64,000 nucleotides of DNA from Tetrahymena elliotti 4EA (GCA_000231825.2 JH720303.1:1450574-1514573), one strand, 5' to 3'. Counted from the stretch's first letter, positions 11,341 to 26,199 are shown. Numbers and translations: made by a program. The notes: a model not told the origin generated them from the letters alone.

Positions 11341-12127
11341 AAATTTACAAATAAATTAAAATTATCTAAATATTTTTAAAAATTTAATCAGAAAAAGTAA
11401 AAAGTAAGTTAAGAATAAAAGTAAAAATAAAATCAAAATGTTAATTTAATTCTCATAAAAAAATTTTAAAAGAAAATATTTTTTATACAAATTTATAATA
11501 TTGAATTTGATTATTATTATTATTAAAATACTCATTTGTTATTACAAAAATATCTCATTTAATTTTAAAATAAAATTGTTTTAATAAATTTTGTAAAATA
11601 AAATTTAGTTTCAAAAAAGTATTTTATTTTTGAGATTACAAATATTAATATACAAATTATACTTATTTTTAGGAGGTAGAATTTAACATGATTAAAACTA
11701 TTAATTAAAAATAATATTTATTAAAAAAACAAATAAAATTGTATTCGCACTCTTAGAAACATTTGAAAATAATTTTGAATAAACTTTTTTTTTGTTTGTG
11801 ATTTCCATTTCTAAAAAAATTTAAATATCAATTTAATGAACAAATTGTAGATAGAATAAATTTTATATTTAAATAGCCTTTTAACTGATCATTAAATTAT
11901 TTGATTGGCCTCAGCTATTTTTCTTTAGATTATAAGTAAAGAAATAACATTTAAACAGTTAAATAAAAAAATCAATTTGAACTGCCCAAAATTTTTAATT
12001 AATAATAGCAAACAAAGCATATAAAATTCATATTATTTACTTTTTTCTAATTTACAAATTAACAAAAAAACTAGGTTAAACAAAATAGAAAAAAAAGAGA
12101 TAAAAAATTTGAATAAAAAGCAAATAA
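11341..12127. other. Upstream region of gene A
   Basis: AT-rich spacer with long A/T runs that presumably includes the gene A promoter. No element shared with the upstream regions of B or C was obvious by eye. Confidence 0.5.
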
Positions 12128-15100
12128 ATGGTAGCAGAAATAAAGTTTTTATTTTTTGCAATCATTAATTTTTAGTTGATTTAATTTTTAATCTGTAGGA
12201 ATATAGTTTTTAATCCAAATCCTATGGTGGATTAAAATATATTTAAACTTAAAAACTAAAACACATATTATTCAGCTCTCAGCGAAGATAATCAGTTTTT
12301 ATATATTTCAGCTAGGTCAGGAGGAATTTTTGTTATTTCATTGTAAAATTTAATCCAACCAACTATTGTAAATACTATTCCTACATTATATTCTTAACAC
12401 TTGCATATTAAAAATAATTTTTTATTTGTTGGTGATCATATGGATGGATTATTGATTTACGATATTTCATACCCTAATAGTCCTACTTTGCTCTCAAAGT
12501 GGTAATAGAATTTAAATGTAAAGGCTGTTATAGTTACAAATGATTTAAAATATGCATTTACTCTAGCAAATGGTATAGTGTATAGCATAGACATAAGTGA
12601 TATTAAGAACCCATAAACTTTATCTTAAAATGGTAAACTAGCTATTTAAAAACTCTTTTTATCAAATTTCAATCATAAAAATAGTTAAATGTAGAAACAA
12701 AAACTTTTGATTTTTCTAATAAACACTGAGAAAAGAATTCGTTTTTTTTTAATTAACTTACTGACAAATAAATTTAAAAACATATTTCAGCATCATCAAA
12801 AAAGAGCTATTTTTTAAAATTAAATAACGTTTTTTTGAATTTTAAAATTTTAAAATTACTTAGTTAAATTAAAAGTTTTACAAGTTTTCTTTTGAATTTG
12901 AATACATACATCTTCATTTGTAAATAAAAATATAATTAATAAAGGGGTTGCATCTGCAAATTCAGTAAAGCTGAGATTAAGTCCAGATGAAACTCATTTA
13001 ACAGTTTCAAACAATCTACTTGGAATCTAAATTATGGATATCAGGCAAAAAAATAATATAATTATGAGAGTTAATCAAAATCCAGCTTTAGCTTTCTGGG
13101 ATTGTTTATTCACACTTGACTAAACTTCTGTCTATGCAGTTGATGCTTACTATGGGATTTTTTTGGGTATTAGCAGCCCAATATTTAACTAACCTGAAGG
13201 TTCATTAGAATTAGTAAAACTAAAATTTATTCCTCTTTATTAAACACCTTAAATCTAAATGTGCCTTGAAATGACTTCAGATGGAAAATTCTTAATTTTG
13301 GGATAGAGAAGTGTAGGATTAGTAGTATTTGAGATCCAGAGTTCAAATTATTAGAACCTTAAATTTGTCTAAAAAATAAATAGTAATTATTTGACAAATA
13401 ACATAGTTTTTTCTAAAAATAATAATGAAGCTTACATTTTTGTTCCTAATGGTTTATCATTACTAATTTTCAAATAAGTCACTATTAACACAAACAAAGA
13501 TTTTCCAAATGTTTTCAATACCTTTTAATCCTCTTTGATGTACTTGTCGCCAGCTTAATATCCTTGGCAAGTATTATGTCTAAGCAATAATAAATACATT
13601 ATTGAAACTAATAGTGGGTATGGTTTAAAAATACTAGATATTTAAGATAATTATAATCCTAAAGTTGTAGTAACTTTACCTGTTATATAAGCTTTATATA
13701 CAGGAATCTAAGTAAATTAGTAAGAAAATACTTTGTATGTTGCAGCCTAGTCAGATGGCATAATTATTTATAATATAACTGATGTTAGTCAGTCTAAATT
13801 TGTTAGAAATTTTACTCCTATAGATCCTGCTTTAGCCAAAAATGCAGCAATTGGGTAATGAGAAAATTAATTGTTTACTTTATCACATAATTTTTTATTT
13901 TTTAAATTATAGAGTATCCTATAACTAAAATAATAACTTGATAGTAGTTGCAAATACTTTTTTGGGATTCTCTGTTTTAAATGCAAGTGATAGTACCTAA
14001 GTATAATAAATTGGGTTATATTATAATAAATAATATGCTTGCAGCTTCTAAAAATGTTAAATAACAAATGATACTACAACAATTATTTGTGCATGTCGCG
14101 AGATTGGTTTATTTTTCTTTGATTTTACTAACTAAAAAATAAAGTTTACTTACACTCTTGATAAATATGGAGCTGAATATTTAATACTCTCTTAAAATGA
14201 AAAATATGCTTTTGCTTGCTTTGGATTTATGGGAGTTTTAATAGCTGATATTTAAGATAAGTATTCACCTATAATTTTAAGTATACTGCCATTAGATGGT
14301 TGGGCATAAAGCTTAACTCCAATATTTAATGAAAAGTATCTTTTAATTTCTTAAATTGAAAAGGGATAGCTAGTTGTTGTTAACATAGAAGATTTAAATA
14401 ATCCATATATTCAATCCAAACTTTAATTTTCAAATGAAAATAGCAATAGCGTTTGCATAACTCCAGATCTCAAAAGTGCATACTTTATAGGTATTTAAAT
14501 TAATTTTACTTTTATTTGAGTAACAAAATTTCATGTTTATTTTATAAAACAATTTTACTAATAGAAAAAATAAAATAATTTTAGATACAAAATACGCTTT
14601 TAAAAGTTTTTTAACTGTTTTTGTTTATCCAGCAGCATATAAAAATTAATTGTAAAAACCAATTAAAAAGAGTTTCTAATTTTATATTTCTTTTGCAGAG
14701 ATTATTTTTTATTCAAACATAAAGTTTGAAAACAATTTAAGCTAAATAACCCTCTTTAATCATTTTTATAAAAATAACAGGAAATAAAGGCTTAAGATAT
14801 ATTCCTTTAAATACTAATTTAGTGCTTCATACTTAAATTCATGTATAATAAGTAGATGAATAAAATAACATTTTCTATCAAGATTTAGAAATTGGTAAAA
14901 GTTTATTAGTAGGGTAAACTGCAGAGATATTTTTTGTCCCTTTATACATTTGGAATCCAATTAAAATACAAAATGCATTTTATTATAGAAACTTTTAAAT
15001 GTAGACACTTCCTTTTTGGATCAGCTTTTACTCCTAAACATAAAACCTTTAGATGCTAGTTGATAAGACAGGAGCAGTTAACACTTTTTCAAATGAAATA

Positions 15101-18100
15101 AAAGGAGAAAACATAATAATTCTTTAATGTTTGATTTCTCTAAATGCTAATAATTTTGTAACTTCCAATATTAATAAAACATTATCATAGCAAATATATA
15201 ATAGTTTGATAAATTAAGGTTATCTAGATAATGAAGGATTTATTACACCTAAATTAGACCCTAAAATTACCTTCTATCTAAACTTCTTTGATAATTAAAA
15301 TTTCACTGAAGCTAGTGTTGGAACTCCTCTATAGATTTAATAAATCTAAAATGATATAAAAAAGGTTCTTGTCTTTTCTTTAGTTTAGTATCCAATAAGA
15401 TTTTTTGTTTAAAGCTCTTTATTTTTTAATTATGAGAACTCCAAAGATATTGATCATATCATTTCTACGCCTTCTTTGTAAATAAATGTCTTGATCTAAA
15501 TAATCTCTAAAGGTAAATTTGTTAAAAAGTAACTTGATGGAGTAATAGCATCCTTTTCCGATGACTAATTTTTTATAGTTCATAATCTCAGACTCAAATA
15601 ATTATGATATTTCTAAATAAATTTCTCTTTCTTAACTTTAATTTATCAGTATTTATTCGCCTCTAGAGGTATTTTAGTAAAATAATCTACAGATTTAATT
15701 CAATAAATAGTTTTCTGAAGGTCATTTATAGGTAGAGTCTAGGTTTTAGTTTTCTTTTGATATGGGTACATTTAAATAAAAGGATAATTTAGCAATGACT
15801 TACAAAGCATTTCTAGTTGAAAATGATGAAAATCTCATATAAATAACTACTGGGAACTGGATAGAATTCGATGATTTTAATTTAGTAAAAAATTAAATTA
15901 AAAAATTTCACCAATTTATCGCATTTATTTTTAATCAAAGGGATTTAGTGGATAAAAATCAATAGACTCTTTATTTTCTTCTTATAGAATAAGAGTTGTT
16001 GCTACTGATGGTTACTCAACAGTTTATGATGAATTTGCTTTTGAGTTTACTTAGATTCCTTTTCTTTACATAGTTTAGCTTTTTTGTTAAATTGCTGCTC
16101 CTATTTTGGGTGTTTTTGGATTCTGGAATTATAGATCAGAAATATATATGTAAATTTTAATTTATTAAGGTCATTCTATTAATAAAATTATTATTTAACA
16201 GCTTTTTTATGGAGAGGTTTTACTTATACAGTAATGAGTATGCTATTGTTGGAAAACTTTATAAAAAATAAATAATTTTGATGGATAAAATGTGTTAAGA
16301 AACTGAAAAGCTTTGGAGGTTGTTTTTATCGAATAATAAAAATGTAAAAAAAAATATTTTATCTGAATATGAAAAATAGAAATCAATAAATATTTAGTAA
16401 ATAGTAAGCTAATTGTCTGAACTATTCAAAAAAAATTCAAAGAAATTCCCCAATATTGATCAAAGAGAATTTGAGTTTGATGATAGCAGGCTTGTTCGAA
16501 TAGTAAAGAGATAGTGCTTTGAATTTATTCTAAAAAAAGACAAAAACACTAAATAAGTGCTCAATCATTTATATAAAATTGGAAGTAAGACATTTACAAA
16601 TAAAGATTGGTATAAATAATTTGCAATCATAAACTATTCCTTTGATGCTTCAAAAAGTAGAATTATTTAAAAAAGCTCAAAAACAAGCAAAACAGCCAAT
16701 AGAAGCCCAGAATTACTCTGCAGCTCACCACATTAATAATATAATATAGATAGTCAAAATATTTCTTTAGATTTAAGTCAAAGATTAAATAAAGGTAAAG
16801 ACATTAAAAACGATAAAAGTAATTAAACAGACAGAAAATTATCAGAAAATATTTTCAAAAACTGTTAAAATGATCATATGTCAAACAAAGACTAAATTAT
16901 TGATTTTGATAGTAACTATGGCTTAAAAAGCTAGCCTCCCAATTTCAACTCTTCAAGCTAATATGGATTACAATCACCAAAATAAAATTTAGAGGACATG
17001 CTTAATGAATAAAACAGAGAAGAATTAAATTTAGAGGAACAAGAGGAAGAGGAGGAAGAGGAAAATTTAAACCCATTTCCTGAAATAACTCTAAAAATAG
17101 ATTAAATTTAGGATATAGTAAAGGCTTAATTTCCAAACTTAAATTTTGATTAGAATTTATTAACAGAGATATTAATATTAGAAATATCTGGAATTCAAGT
17201 AGGAGGATAAAGTAGAATAAATCCAACAAAAGGAGAAAGTCTTCATTTGCATTCCCACTAAGTATTAAGTGTCCAGGCTTATAAAAAGAACAAGGTAAAA
17301 TAAATTTATTTTCATTTATCAAAATTTAATTAAATGAGAATTTTCATTTTTAAATAAATTTATTCAATAAAATTAAATAAGGAAAATACTTCATTCAATT
17401 GCTTAAAAAAGTTCCTTAAAATTAACTACAGTCCTATTGGCTTAAATTAAAACAATCCTCTTCCCTAATGGTTAAACTGCTAAATTATCAATGGTATCAT
17501 TCACATTTGGGGTATTCCTAAAGCAACAGATGAACCAGAGATTTTGATCAAAATATTCGATTCTTTGAATTTTACAATTTTAAGCTATCACCTTTATATA
17601 AAAGATAAAGAAGGAGTTGAAATAAGAGAAAAAAGAAAAACTCTTTTTAATCAATCTGCTAAATAAGATGGTTTAAACTCTTGTTAGATCAGTAAATCAA
17701 AATAATTACCTTAGAAATCTATGGTAAACTCTACAAATTCGGTTAATAAACAAAACATTTATGATTTTTACAAAGAAAACAAAAATAAAAAAAATCTTAA
17801 TTCAGGTTAAAGTAAATTTTCAAATGATTAAATGAGTCCTTAAATAGTTTAAAGCAATCAAACATAATTTTAAACAACTTAAGAATAACCAGAAATAATG
17901 TAAGATAAAATTTAGAAGAATCAAAATATGCAAAATATTGAGTAATAATTAATTGGTATCAGAGATAAGTCATAATCAGAATCTTATTAGTAAAATAAAA
18001 AAAAAAGCATATTTTAAAAAGATTAATTTAAAAATACTAATTAAAATGAGATATTAAAAAAAATTTATGAAGATAAAACTCTGGATGATGAAGATAGAAT

Positions 18101-18252
18101 TCTTGACTAGGAAGAAGAATAAGGAAGAGACTATGATGAAACAAAAGTAATTTTACAAATATTTATTTAATTATTTTTTAACTTTTTTTGTAAAATAGGA
18201 AAATTAGTTATCTCAATAAATTGCTGTTAGCAATTATATTGCAAAACGATGA
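12128..18252 (+). CDS. Propeller-receptor family protein A (LVIVD-type propeller, CADG-like module, one TM helix); internally deleted
   Basis: This large type I membrane protein would have nine in-phase exons (12128-12632, 12945-13854, 13913-14490, 14781-15541, 15579-15884, 15941-16149, 16202-17294, 17382-18146, 18199-18252) and 1726 aa. A signal peptide (KFLFFAIINFQLIQFLIC) leads into repeated beta-propeller strands such as DGLLIYDIS, YGLKILDIQD and DGIIIYNITD, typical of LVIVD repeats. The next module contains GNWIEFDDFN and RIRVVATDGYSTVYDEFAFE and resembles dystroglycan/cadherin-like (CADG) domains. It is followed by a membrane helix (LYIVQLFCQIAAPILGVFGF) and a cytosolic tail with an acidic run before NLNPFPEI. 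Ligand and function are unknown. Compared with B and C, 95 nt are missing after SFSDD. The frame survives only if 15542-15578 is spliced out, so this copy may be a pseudogene. Confidence 0.75.
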
Positions 18253-19138
18253 TTTTATCTTTATGAATTTTTTTTATAAAATAAGTATAAAATTATTTGT
18301 TTTATAATCTTGTATTTCTTTTTTTACTTTTGGTTATTGTAAATAATTTTGGTATTAAAATAAATGATCTAATATGAACAAATTTTGATTCTAAATGACC
18401 AATCTTAAAGAACTTATTATAATTTAAATTAAATAAAAAGATTCTGGATATCTTCATTATTGATGCTAGCTTTCAAAATATTCGTATTATTTTTCCAAAA
18501 AATTTTTTGTGTCTTAATTAGTGAGGATTTATTATAATATTAAGATTGATTTGAAAATGAATGAAAAAATCAGTAAAAAATTCCAAACTATTTCAAAATA
18601 AAAATTTATTAATACTATAATTCAAAATTGTATCAAAATTATATAAAAAGCTTTTTAGTAACAAGAATCAACTTACTGCTTGAGTTATTTATCTTAAAGT
18701 AATAAATGAATGCTAAATTTTTATGAAAATTGTTTCTAGTTAAAGATTCATAAGTTTAAAAATGCAATTTTTACTTGTATCGAATTGATATTCTTCCCTT
18801 TAAAAAATAATAACAATTAAATATTCAAAAAAGATATTTTTTTACAAAAAGTAAAAATATTGTAAGAGTTTTTGAAGATTGGTAATAATTTAAAAAAAAA
18901 AAGTTTGTTCTAGTTTTTAAGTTAATACTTTTACTATTACTATTACATAGGTTAATAGATGACAAAAAATAGCTATAAAAATCTTAATTTGTTATCTCCT
19001 TTAAATTTTATTGAACTACAAAGTCAACTTTTAAAATTTTAGGTTTTTTTTAGAAAGTTATAATAAATTAAAAACAAAGAAAACAAAAAAATTTGAAGAA
19101 ACCCGAATAGCTAAATTAAATTACAAATAGCTTTAAAA
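18253..19138. other. Spacer between genes A and B
   Basis: AT-rich intergenic sequence between two tandem plus-strand paralogues. No relic or gene is recognised. Confidence 0.6.
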
Positions 19139-22100
19139 ATGGCAACAAAATTCTAATTAATATTTAATATCATTTTTTGTTGTTAAACAATTTAATAATT
19201 TATTTGTAGGAAACTAGTGTTTAATCCTAATCCTATGGTGGATTTTAACATCTTTAAACTCACAAACCAAAATATATACCTATCAGCACTAAGTGAAGAT
19301 AATTAGTATATATTTATTTCATCTCGATAGGGTGGAATACATATTATCTCACTACAAAATATAATTTAACCAGCTATTATTAATAATATCCCTACTTTGT
19401 ATTCTTAGTACTTACAAATCAAAAAAAACATCTTATTCATAGGAGATCTTTTAGATGGATTGCTTATTTATGATATATCGAATATAAATAATCCTATTTT
19501 ACTTTCAAAGTGGTAATAGTATTTATAAATATAATCAGTAATAGTTACTAGTGATTTAAGATATGGGTTTGCTGTAGGAAATGGCATAGTATATTGCATA
19601 GACTTAAAAGATTTAAAAAACCCAAAAACTTTATCAAAAAATGGTAAAATATGCATTAAAATTCATAGAAATTAAATTACATTCAAAAACTATTTAAGTT
19701 TTTAATTGTTTTTAAGTTGTAATTCAAATAAGCCACAAATATCAGTTTTTTAATTAATTAAGCTTTTATTAATTTTGATAACAAAACAGCAGCTGTTATT
19801 AGAAAAAATATACTGACTTATTATATATAGTAAAAAATCTACATCAATTTTAAATAACAATATTAAACACAAGAATAAAACCAATAATATTATTGGTTTT
19901 ATTCTTGTGTTTTAGACTTGTATATTAATTTGCGCTCGTTCCCCCCTTTTACTATATATCTTATTATAAAGTCTTCCAATATTTATCAAGTTATCTTATT
20001 AATATAGTTATGCTTATTTAAACTTATTTAAAAATAAATTTACCATTTTGACTAAAATATACTTATCAAAATAGGAGTTCCATCTGGAAATTCAGTTAAG
20101 ATAAGATTAAGTCCAGATGAAACTCATTTAAGTCTATCAAATAATCTTAGTGGAATACAAATTATAGACATTAGACAAAAGAATAATATTATTCTTAGAG
20201 TTAATTAGAATCCTGCTTTAGCTTTTTGGGATTGCTTATTCACTCTTGACTAATCTTCTATTTATGCAGTTGATACTTACTATGGTCTGTTTTATGGAAT
20301 TGCTTAGCCAATTTTTTTACAGCCTGAAGGTACTATTGAATAGATAAAACTAAAGTTTTTTCCAATTTTTTAATCTCCTTAGGTATAGTTATGCTTAGAA
20401 ATAACCCAAGATGGCTAATTCTTAGCTTTAGGCTAGCGCAGTGTAGGATTAATATTATTTGAAATAAATAGCCCAAATTATTAAAACCTTAAATTTATTT
20501 AAAGGATAAATAGTGAATATCTTTCAAATAATATCATTTTTTCAAAAAATAATAATGAAGCCTACACTTTTGTAGTTAATGGATTATCTTTGTAAATATT
20601 TAAATAAGTTGCTATAAATACAAATAAAGATTTTCCTAATATTTTTAATACATTTTAGTCATCTTTGACTTATTTAACGCCAGCTCAAATTCCTTGGTAA
20701 GTCATTTGCTTAAGCAATAGGAAATATATTATTTAAACAAACAGTGGATATGGTTTAAAAATATTAGACATTTAAGATAATTATAATCCTAAAGTTGCAG
20801 TAACAATACCTACTATCTAAGGATAGCATACTGCAGTTTAAGTAAATTAGCAAGAAGACACTTTGTATGTTGGAGCTTAAGTAGATGGTTTAATATTATA
20901 TAATATTACTGATATTTCTCAAATAAAATTTATAAATAAATTTGCTGCACTTGATCCTAATTAGACAAAAAGTTCTGTAATAGGGTAAGGCTATTTTTGT
21001 ATTGAATAAATGTAATTTATTTTATCCTTAATAATATAGAGTTTCTTACAATTACAACAATAGCTTGCTTCTAATAGCTAATACTTTCTAAGGTTTTTCA
21101 GTACTAAATGCAACTAATAGTAGCTAATTAGAATAGATTGGTTTATTTAATAATAAATAATATTAATGTAGTTTTTAGAAGTGCTAAATAACTAATGATA
21201 CTACTACAATTATATGTGGTTGCCGTGAAATTGGTTTACTTTTCTTTGATTTTACAGACAAAAAATTAAAGTAAACCTATTTATTAGATAAATTTGGAGC
21301 TGAGTATTTAATTCTTTCTTAAAATGAAAATTATGCTTTTGTTTGCTTTGGATTTATGGGACTTGTAATAGTAGATATCTAAAATAAGTACTAACCCAGA
21401 GTGTTAAGTATTTAGCCATTAGATGGTTGGGCCTAAAGTTTAACTACTCTATTTGATGAGAAATATTTATTAATATCTTAAATTGAAAAGGGATAATTAG
21501 TTGTAGTCAACATCGAAGATTTATAAAACCCTTATATTTAATCTAAACTCCACTTTTTAAATGAAAATAGCAATAGCGCTTGCATCACCTCAGATAAAAA
21601 AAGTGCATACTTTATAGGTAATTTAAAAATATTGCTTGATAATTTTTTTATTTAACCAAAGTTTTATATTAGATCTGTTTTTAAATTAAATATTTTATAA
21701 ACCTATCTAATAATTAATATAAAATAAATTAAGCGAAATGTATAGTTTTAGAATTTCAAGTCTTCAAATTTTAAAAATTTTCAAAGAGATGATTTCATAA
21801 ATACCCTCATATTACTTTTAAAAATATTTTGAATTAAAATAGGAAATAAAGGTTTAAGGTATATTCCTATTGATACAAATTTAGTGCTTCATACCTAAAT
21901 TCATGTAAAGTAAATTAATGAATAAGGGAATATTTTTTATTAAGATTTAGAAATTGGTTAAAGTTTACTAGTTGGGTAAACTGCTCAAGTGTTTTTTGTA
22001 CCTTTGTACATTTAAAGTTTAATTAAAATATAAAATGCCTTTTACTATAGAAATTTTTAGTTGTAAACACTTCCTTTTTGGATTACTTTTTACTCTTAAA

Positions 22101-25100
22101 CATAGTATCTATAAATTTAAGTTGATAAGACAGGAGCTATTAACACCTTTTCTAATGAGATTAAAGGAGAAAATATTATAGTACTCTAATGTTTGATTTC
22201 TCTTAACGCTAATAACTTTGTAACTCAAAATATTAATTAAACATTATCAAAATAAATATACTAAAATCTTGTAAATTAAGGGTATTTAGATAATTATGGC
22301 TTTCTTACACCTAAACTGGATCCTGCTATTAATTTCTATCTAAATTTCTTTGATAATTAAAATTTCACTGAAGCTAATGTTGGAACTGCTAAGTAAATTC
22401 AATAAATCCAAAATGATATTAAATAAATTCTTGTGTTTTCTTTGGTTTAGTACCCAATCAGGTTCTTTGTGTAAAGCTCTTTATTTTTTAATTACAAATA
22501 GACTAAAAGTACTGATTATATAATCTCAACTCCTTCTTTATAAATAGATGTTTTAATCCAAATTATTTCAAATGGCAAATTTATTAAAAAGTAACTTGAT
22601 GGAGTAATAGCTTCCTATTCGGATGACTAAACAAGCCTACAAATATAAGGGTAAACTAAACATGTAAATTAAATTATTAGCTAAGGTTTGCAGATTGCAA
22701 ACTAAACTTCAAATTTGACTGAATGTGTCTTAGATTTCATTATATCAGATTCAAATAATTTTGATATTACTAAATAAATTCCTCTTTCTAATTTGAAATT
22801 TGTGAGTATTTATTCCCCTATTTAAGTATTTCAGTAAAATAAACTTCAGCTCTAACTGAATAAGCAATTTTCAGATGGTCATTTATAAGTAGAGTCTAGA
22901 TTTTAATTTTCTTTTGATTCTTCTATTTTCAGACAAAAAGATAATTTAACTATAACTTACACAGCATTTTTAGTCTTAAACGACAATTCATTAGTTTAAA
23001 TTACTACTGGAACCTGGATTGAATTTAATGCTTTAAATTTAGTAAATAGTAAAATGTATTTTACATATTTTAAATAAATTATTTAAAAAAATAGGGATTT
23101 AGTGGGTATAAATCAATAAATTCATTACTATAATCATATAGAATAAGAATTGTGGCAACTGATAATTATTCTACTATTTATGACGAATTTGTTATTGAGT
23201 TTACTTAGATTCCTTTTCTTTACATAGTTTCACTTTTTGTATAAATTGTTGGTCCTTTACTCGGAATATTTGGAATATGGAAATATAGATCAGAGATTTA
23301 TACGTAAATTTAATTTTTTATTTTTAATACTTAAATGAAATCATTGAATTTAATAGTTTCACAATGAAGAGATTCTATTTATATAGTATTGAGTGTGCTG
23401 TTGTTGGTTAAGTATATAAGAAACAGATAGTTTTGATGAATAAAATTTGTAAAGATGCAGAAAATCTTTGGAAATTATTTTTATCAAATAATAAAGATAC
23501 AAAGACAAATATTGTATCCGAATATGAAAAAGACAAATCTATCAACATATAATAAATTATAAATTAGCTGTTTTAAGTCTTCAGAGATAATTAAAAGAAA
23601 TTTCCTAACATTGACCCTAGAGAGTTTGAGTTTAATGATAGTAGACTATTTAGAGTAATTAAAAGATTTTGCTATGATTTCATTTTGAAAAAAGATAAGA
23701 ATACACAATTCGTGTTGAGTCATCTTATAAAAATTGGGAGTAAGACTTTTACAAATAAAGATTGGTATAAATAATTTGCCACAATAAACTACAATTTTGA
23801 GGTCTCAAAAAATAAAATTGTCTAAGAAAGCTCAAAAAAAGATAAATTTTCAAATAGAACACCTATCATTACCTCTTTGTAATCCCCTAAACTATATTAA
23901 ATAGATAACTAAAATATTTCTTTGGACATAATTAATAAAAATTAAGATTTGAATAATGAATAAAATATTTAGACTGATAGAAAATCAACTCATAATATTC
24001 TCAAATATTGTTACAATGAATAAGTGTCCAACAACAACATGATCTCAAAAGAATAGATGCCTGAGTTAGATAACAATGGGTCAAAATATATGCAAGGTAT
24101 TTCAAATTCTTAAATTTAATTTGGATTGCAGTCTCCAGTCATGTCAAACTTAGAAAGTATATTATTTGAGAAAAAAAGAGATGGAATAAATATAGACAAC
24201 TATGATGACGATGATGAAAATTTAAATCCTTTTCCAGAAATAGTAATAAAAGATGATTAAATTTAAAAAATTATTGAAATAAAATTTCCCAATTTGAAGT
24301 ATGATTTAAATTTATTATCAGAAATAATTATCTTAGAAATATCTGGAATACTAATGAAAAGTCCTAGTAGAATAAATCCTACAAGAGGTGAAAGCCTCCA
24401 TTTATATTCACACTAATTATTAAGTGTTTAAGCCTTTAAAAGAGACAAAGTAAATTATATTTTTTTATTGAAACACTTTTATTCTAACTGACATTGATTT
24501 CCAAATCAAAAATTTTAAAAATAAAATGATTTTTTTATCTAATAATTATAGGAAGATTCTTACTGCTATAATCTGAAAAAATTTTTTAAAGCCAATTACA
24601 GTCCAATTGGTTTAAATTAAAACAATCCTCTCCCATAATGGTTAAACTGCCAAATTATAAATGGAATTATTCATATTTGGGGAACTCCAAAAACAAATGA
24701 TGAACCAGAAATTTTGGTAAAAATAATAGATTAGTTGACTTTTACAATCTTAAGTTTTCACCTTCATATAAAAGACAAAGAAGGAGTTAACCTTAATGAA
24801 AAAAGAAAAAATATTCTAAATCAATCATACCAATCCAGATAAGATAATTTAGATGTGAGCAGTAAAAATATAAAATCAAAATAATTATAGTAAATTCCAA
24901 CAAACTAAATTAATTAATAAAACATTTATAAAGGAAACTTCACTGAAAGATTAAGTAAATTTTCTAAAGATCTATCAAATTAATAAAAAAAAGTAACTAA
25001 TCAATTAGAAATTTCAAAGAATTAATTGATTTAAGAATAATCTATTGTAGAGTTTGATACAACTAAAGATAAAAAACTATTTTGCAACATTGAATAAGAA

Positions 25101-25397
25101 TTAACATAACTTAGAGATAAATCTTAATCGGAAAGCTACTAAGCTGCCTATTAATAGAGTAAACAAAGTGTATTTAAAAAAGAATAGCTAAATAATAAAA
25201 ATTATAATGAACCTGGAGAATCAAATGTGATTGAGGATGATAAAAATTTAGATGATGAAGATGAAGAATAAGGAAGAGATTATGATGATACAAAAGTAAA
25301 TTTAATTAAACTTAAAAAAATATTTTATTTTTTTCTTAAAAAGGAAAATAAAACATCTCGATGCATTGCTATTAGTAACTACTTAGCTAGAAAATGA
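19139..25397 (+). CDS. Propeller-receptor family protein B (LVIVD-type propeller, CADG-like module, one TM helix)
   Basis: This is an intact paralogue of A with eight exons (19139-19643, 20075-20984, 21040-21617, 21843-23041, 23095-23303, 23357-24449, 24552-25295, 25344-25397), all in phase, encoding 1763 aa. Exon lengths 505, 910, 578, 209, 1093 and 54 are the same as in A. The order is signal peptide, propeller (DGLLIYDIS, YGLKILDIQD, DGLILYNITD), an uninterrupted Q-rich ectodomain segment missing from A, a CADG-like module (GTWIEFNALN, RIRIVATDNYSTIYDEFVIE), a membrane helix (LYIVSLFVQIVGPLLGIFGI) and a cytosolic tail. The tail keeps the block REFEFNDSRLFRVIKRFCYD and an Asp/Glu run before NLNPFPEI. 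The architecture suggests an adhesion or sensing receptor, but this is inference. Intron 1 (431 nt) holds a perfect 48-nt palindrome. Confidence 0.87.
19815..19973. repeat. Palindrome-cored inverted repeat inside intron 1 of gene B
   Basis: Positions 19865-19888 and 19889-19912 form a perfect 24 + 24 nt palindrome with no spacer, beginning AAACACAAGAATAAAACC. Outside it, a second imperfect pair lies at 19815-19835 (GACTTATTATATATAGTAAA) and 19947-19973 (TTTTACTATATATCTTATTA). The whole unit could be a small foldback or MITE-type element inserted in the intron. The corresponding introns of A and C lack it. In RNA it would form a long hairpin. Confidence 0.7.
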
Positions 25398-26199
25398 AAC
25401 TGATATTAAAAAATATAAAAATCTTTCAACTTCAATTATTCACTTTGTTTTTTTTAAAAAAGATATTACATTTTTTTGAATTTAATAAAAATTGTTTGTA
25501 AAGTATATTAAATATATAATCCGTTTTGTGAATTTGGCCACCAATAAAATAAAAATAAGATTCATTATATTATCAATTTTATCAGAATAAAATTAAAAAT
25601 TTTTTAAAACATTTGATGGAATAGAAAATGAATTTATACAATAATTAAAATATTAATCATTTGACTTTTTTAATTTCCAAATTTTAATCGATTTCATAAA
25701 ATAAATTTAATCAAAAGGTAAGCCATTAAATCTATCATCATAATCATATTCTTGAAAGATAAAAATTAGAATAAGAATTTCATTCGTAGAAAGTAATTAT
25801 TTAATTTTGGAATATCTTTAGAATTTAGAAATTGTTTATTTTAAATATTCATTACTTAAATTCTTATTAAAAATAATAAATTATTTTAAATGATGGTATT
25901 CATGCAATAAACCATCTTCTGCTTCATTTATTATTAGTACGAATTTTTCATTAATTTAATGAAATATAAATAATTAAAATTATTTAACATTTTATTGGTA
26001 TTTAGAACAGAGTGCAATCTTTAATATTGAGAATTTAAGTAAAAAAATTCATATTAATTAAAGTTAAAGAACTGAATTTGATATTATTTAAAATTATGTA
26101 AAAAATTTGTTTAATTAAATAAAACAATGCAAAATATAATTTTATCTTGTAAGACATAGCTAACAAATTTTACTTTAAATATAAAAGAAAGCTCAGTCA
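25398..26199. other. Convergent spacer after gene B
   Basis: AT-rich 3'-to-3' spacer between gene B and a minus-strand gene. Nothing is recognised. Confidence 0.6.
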
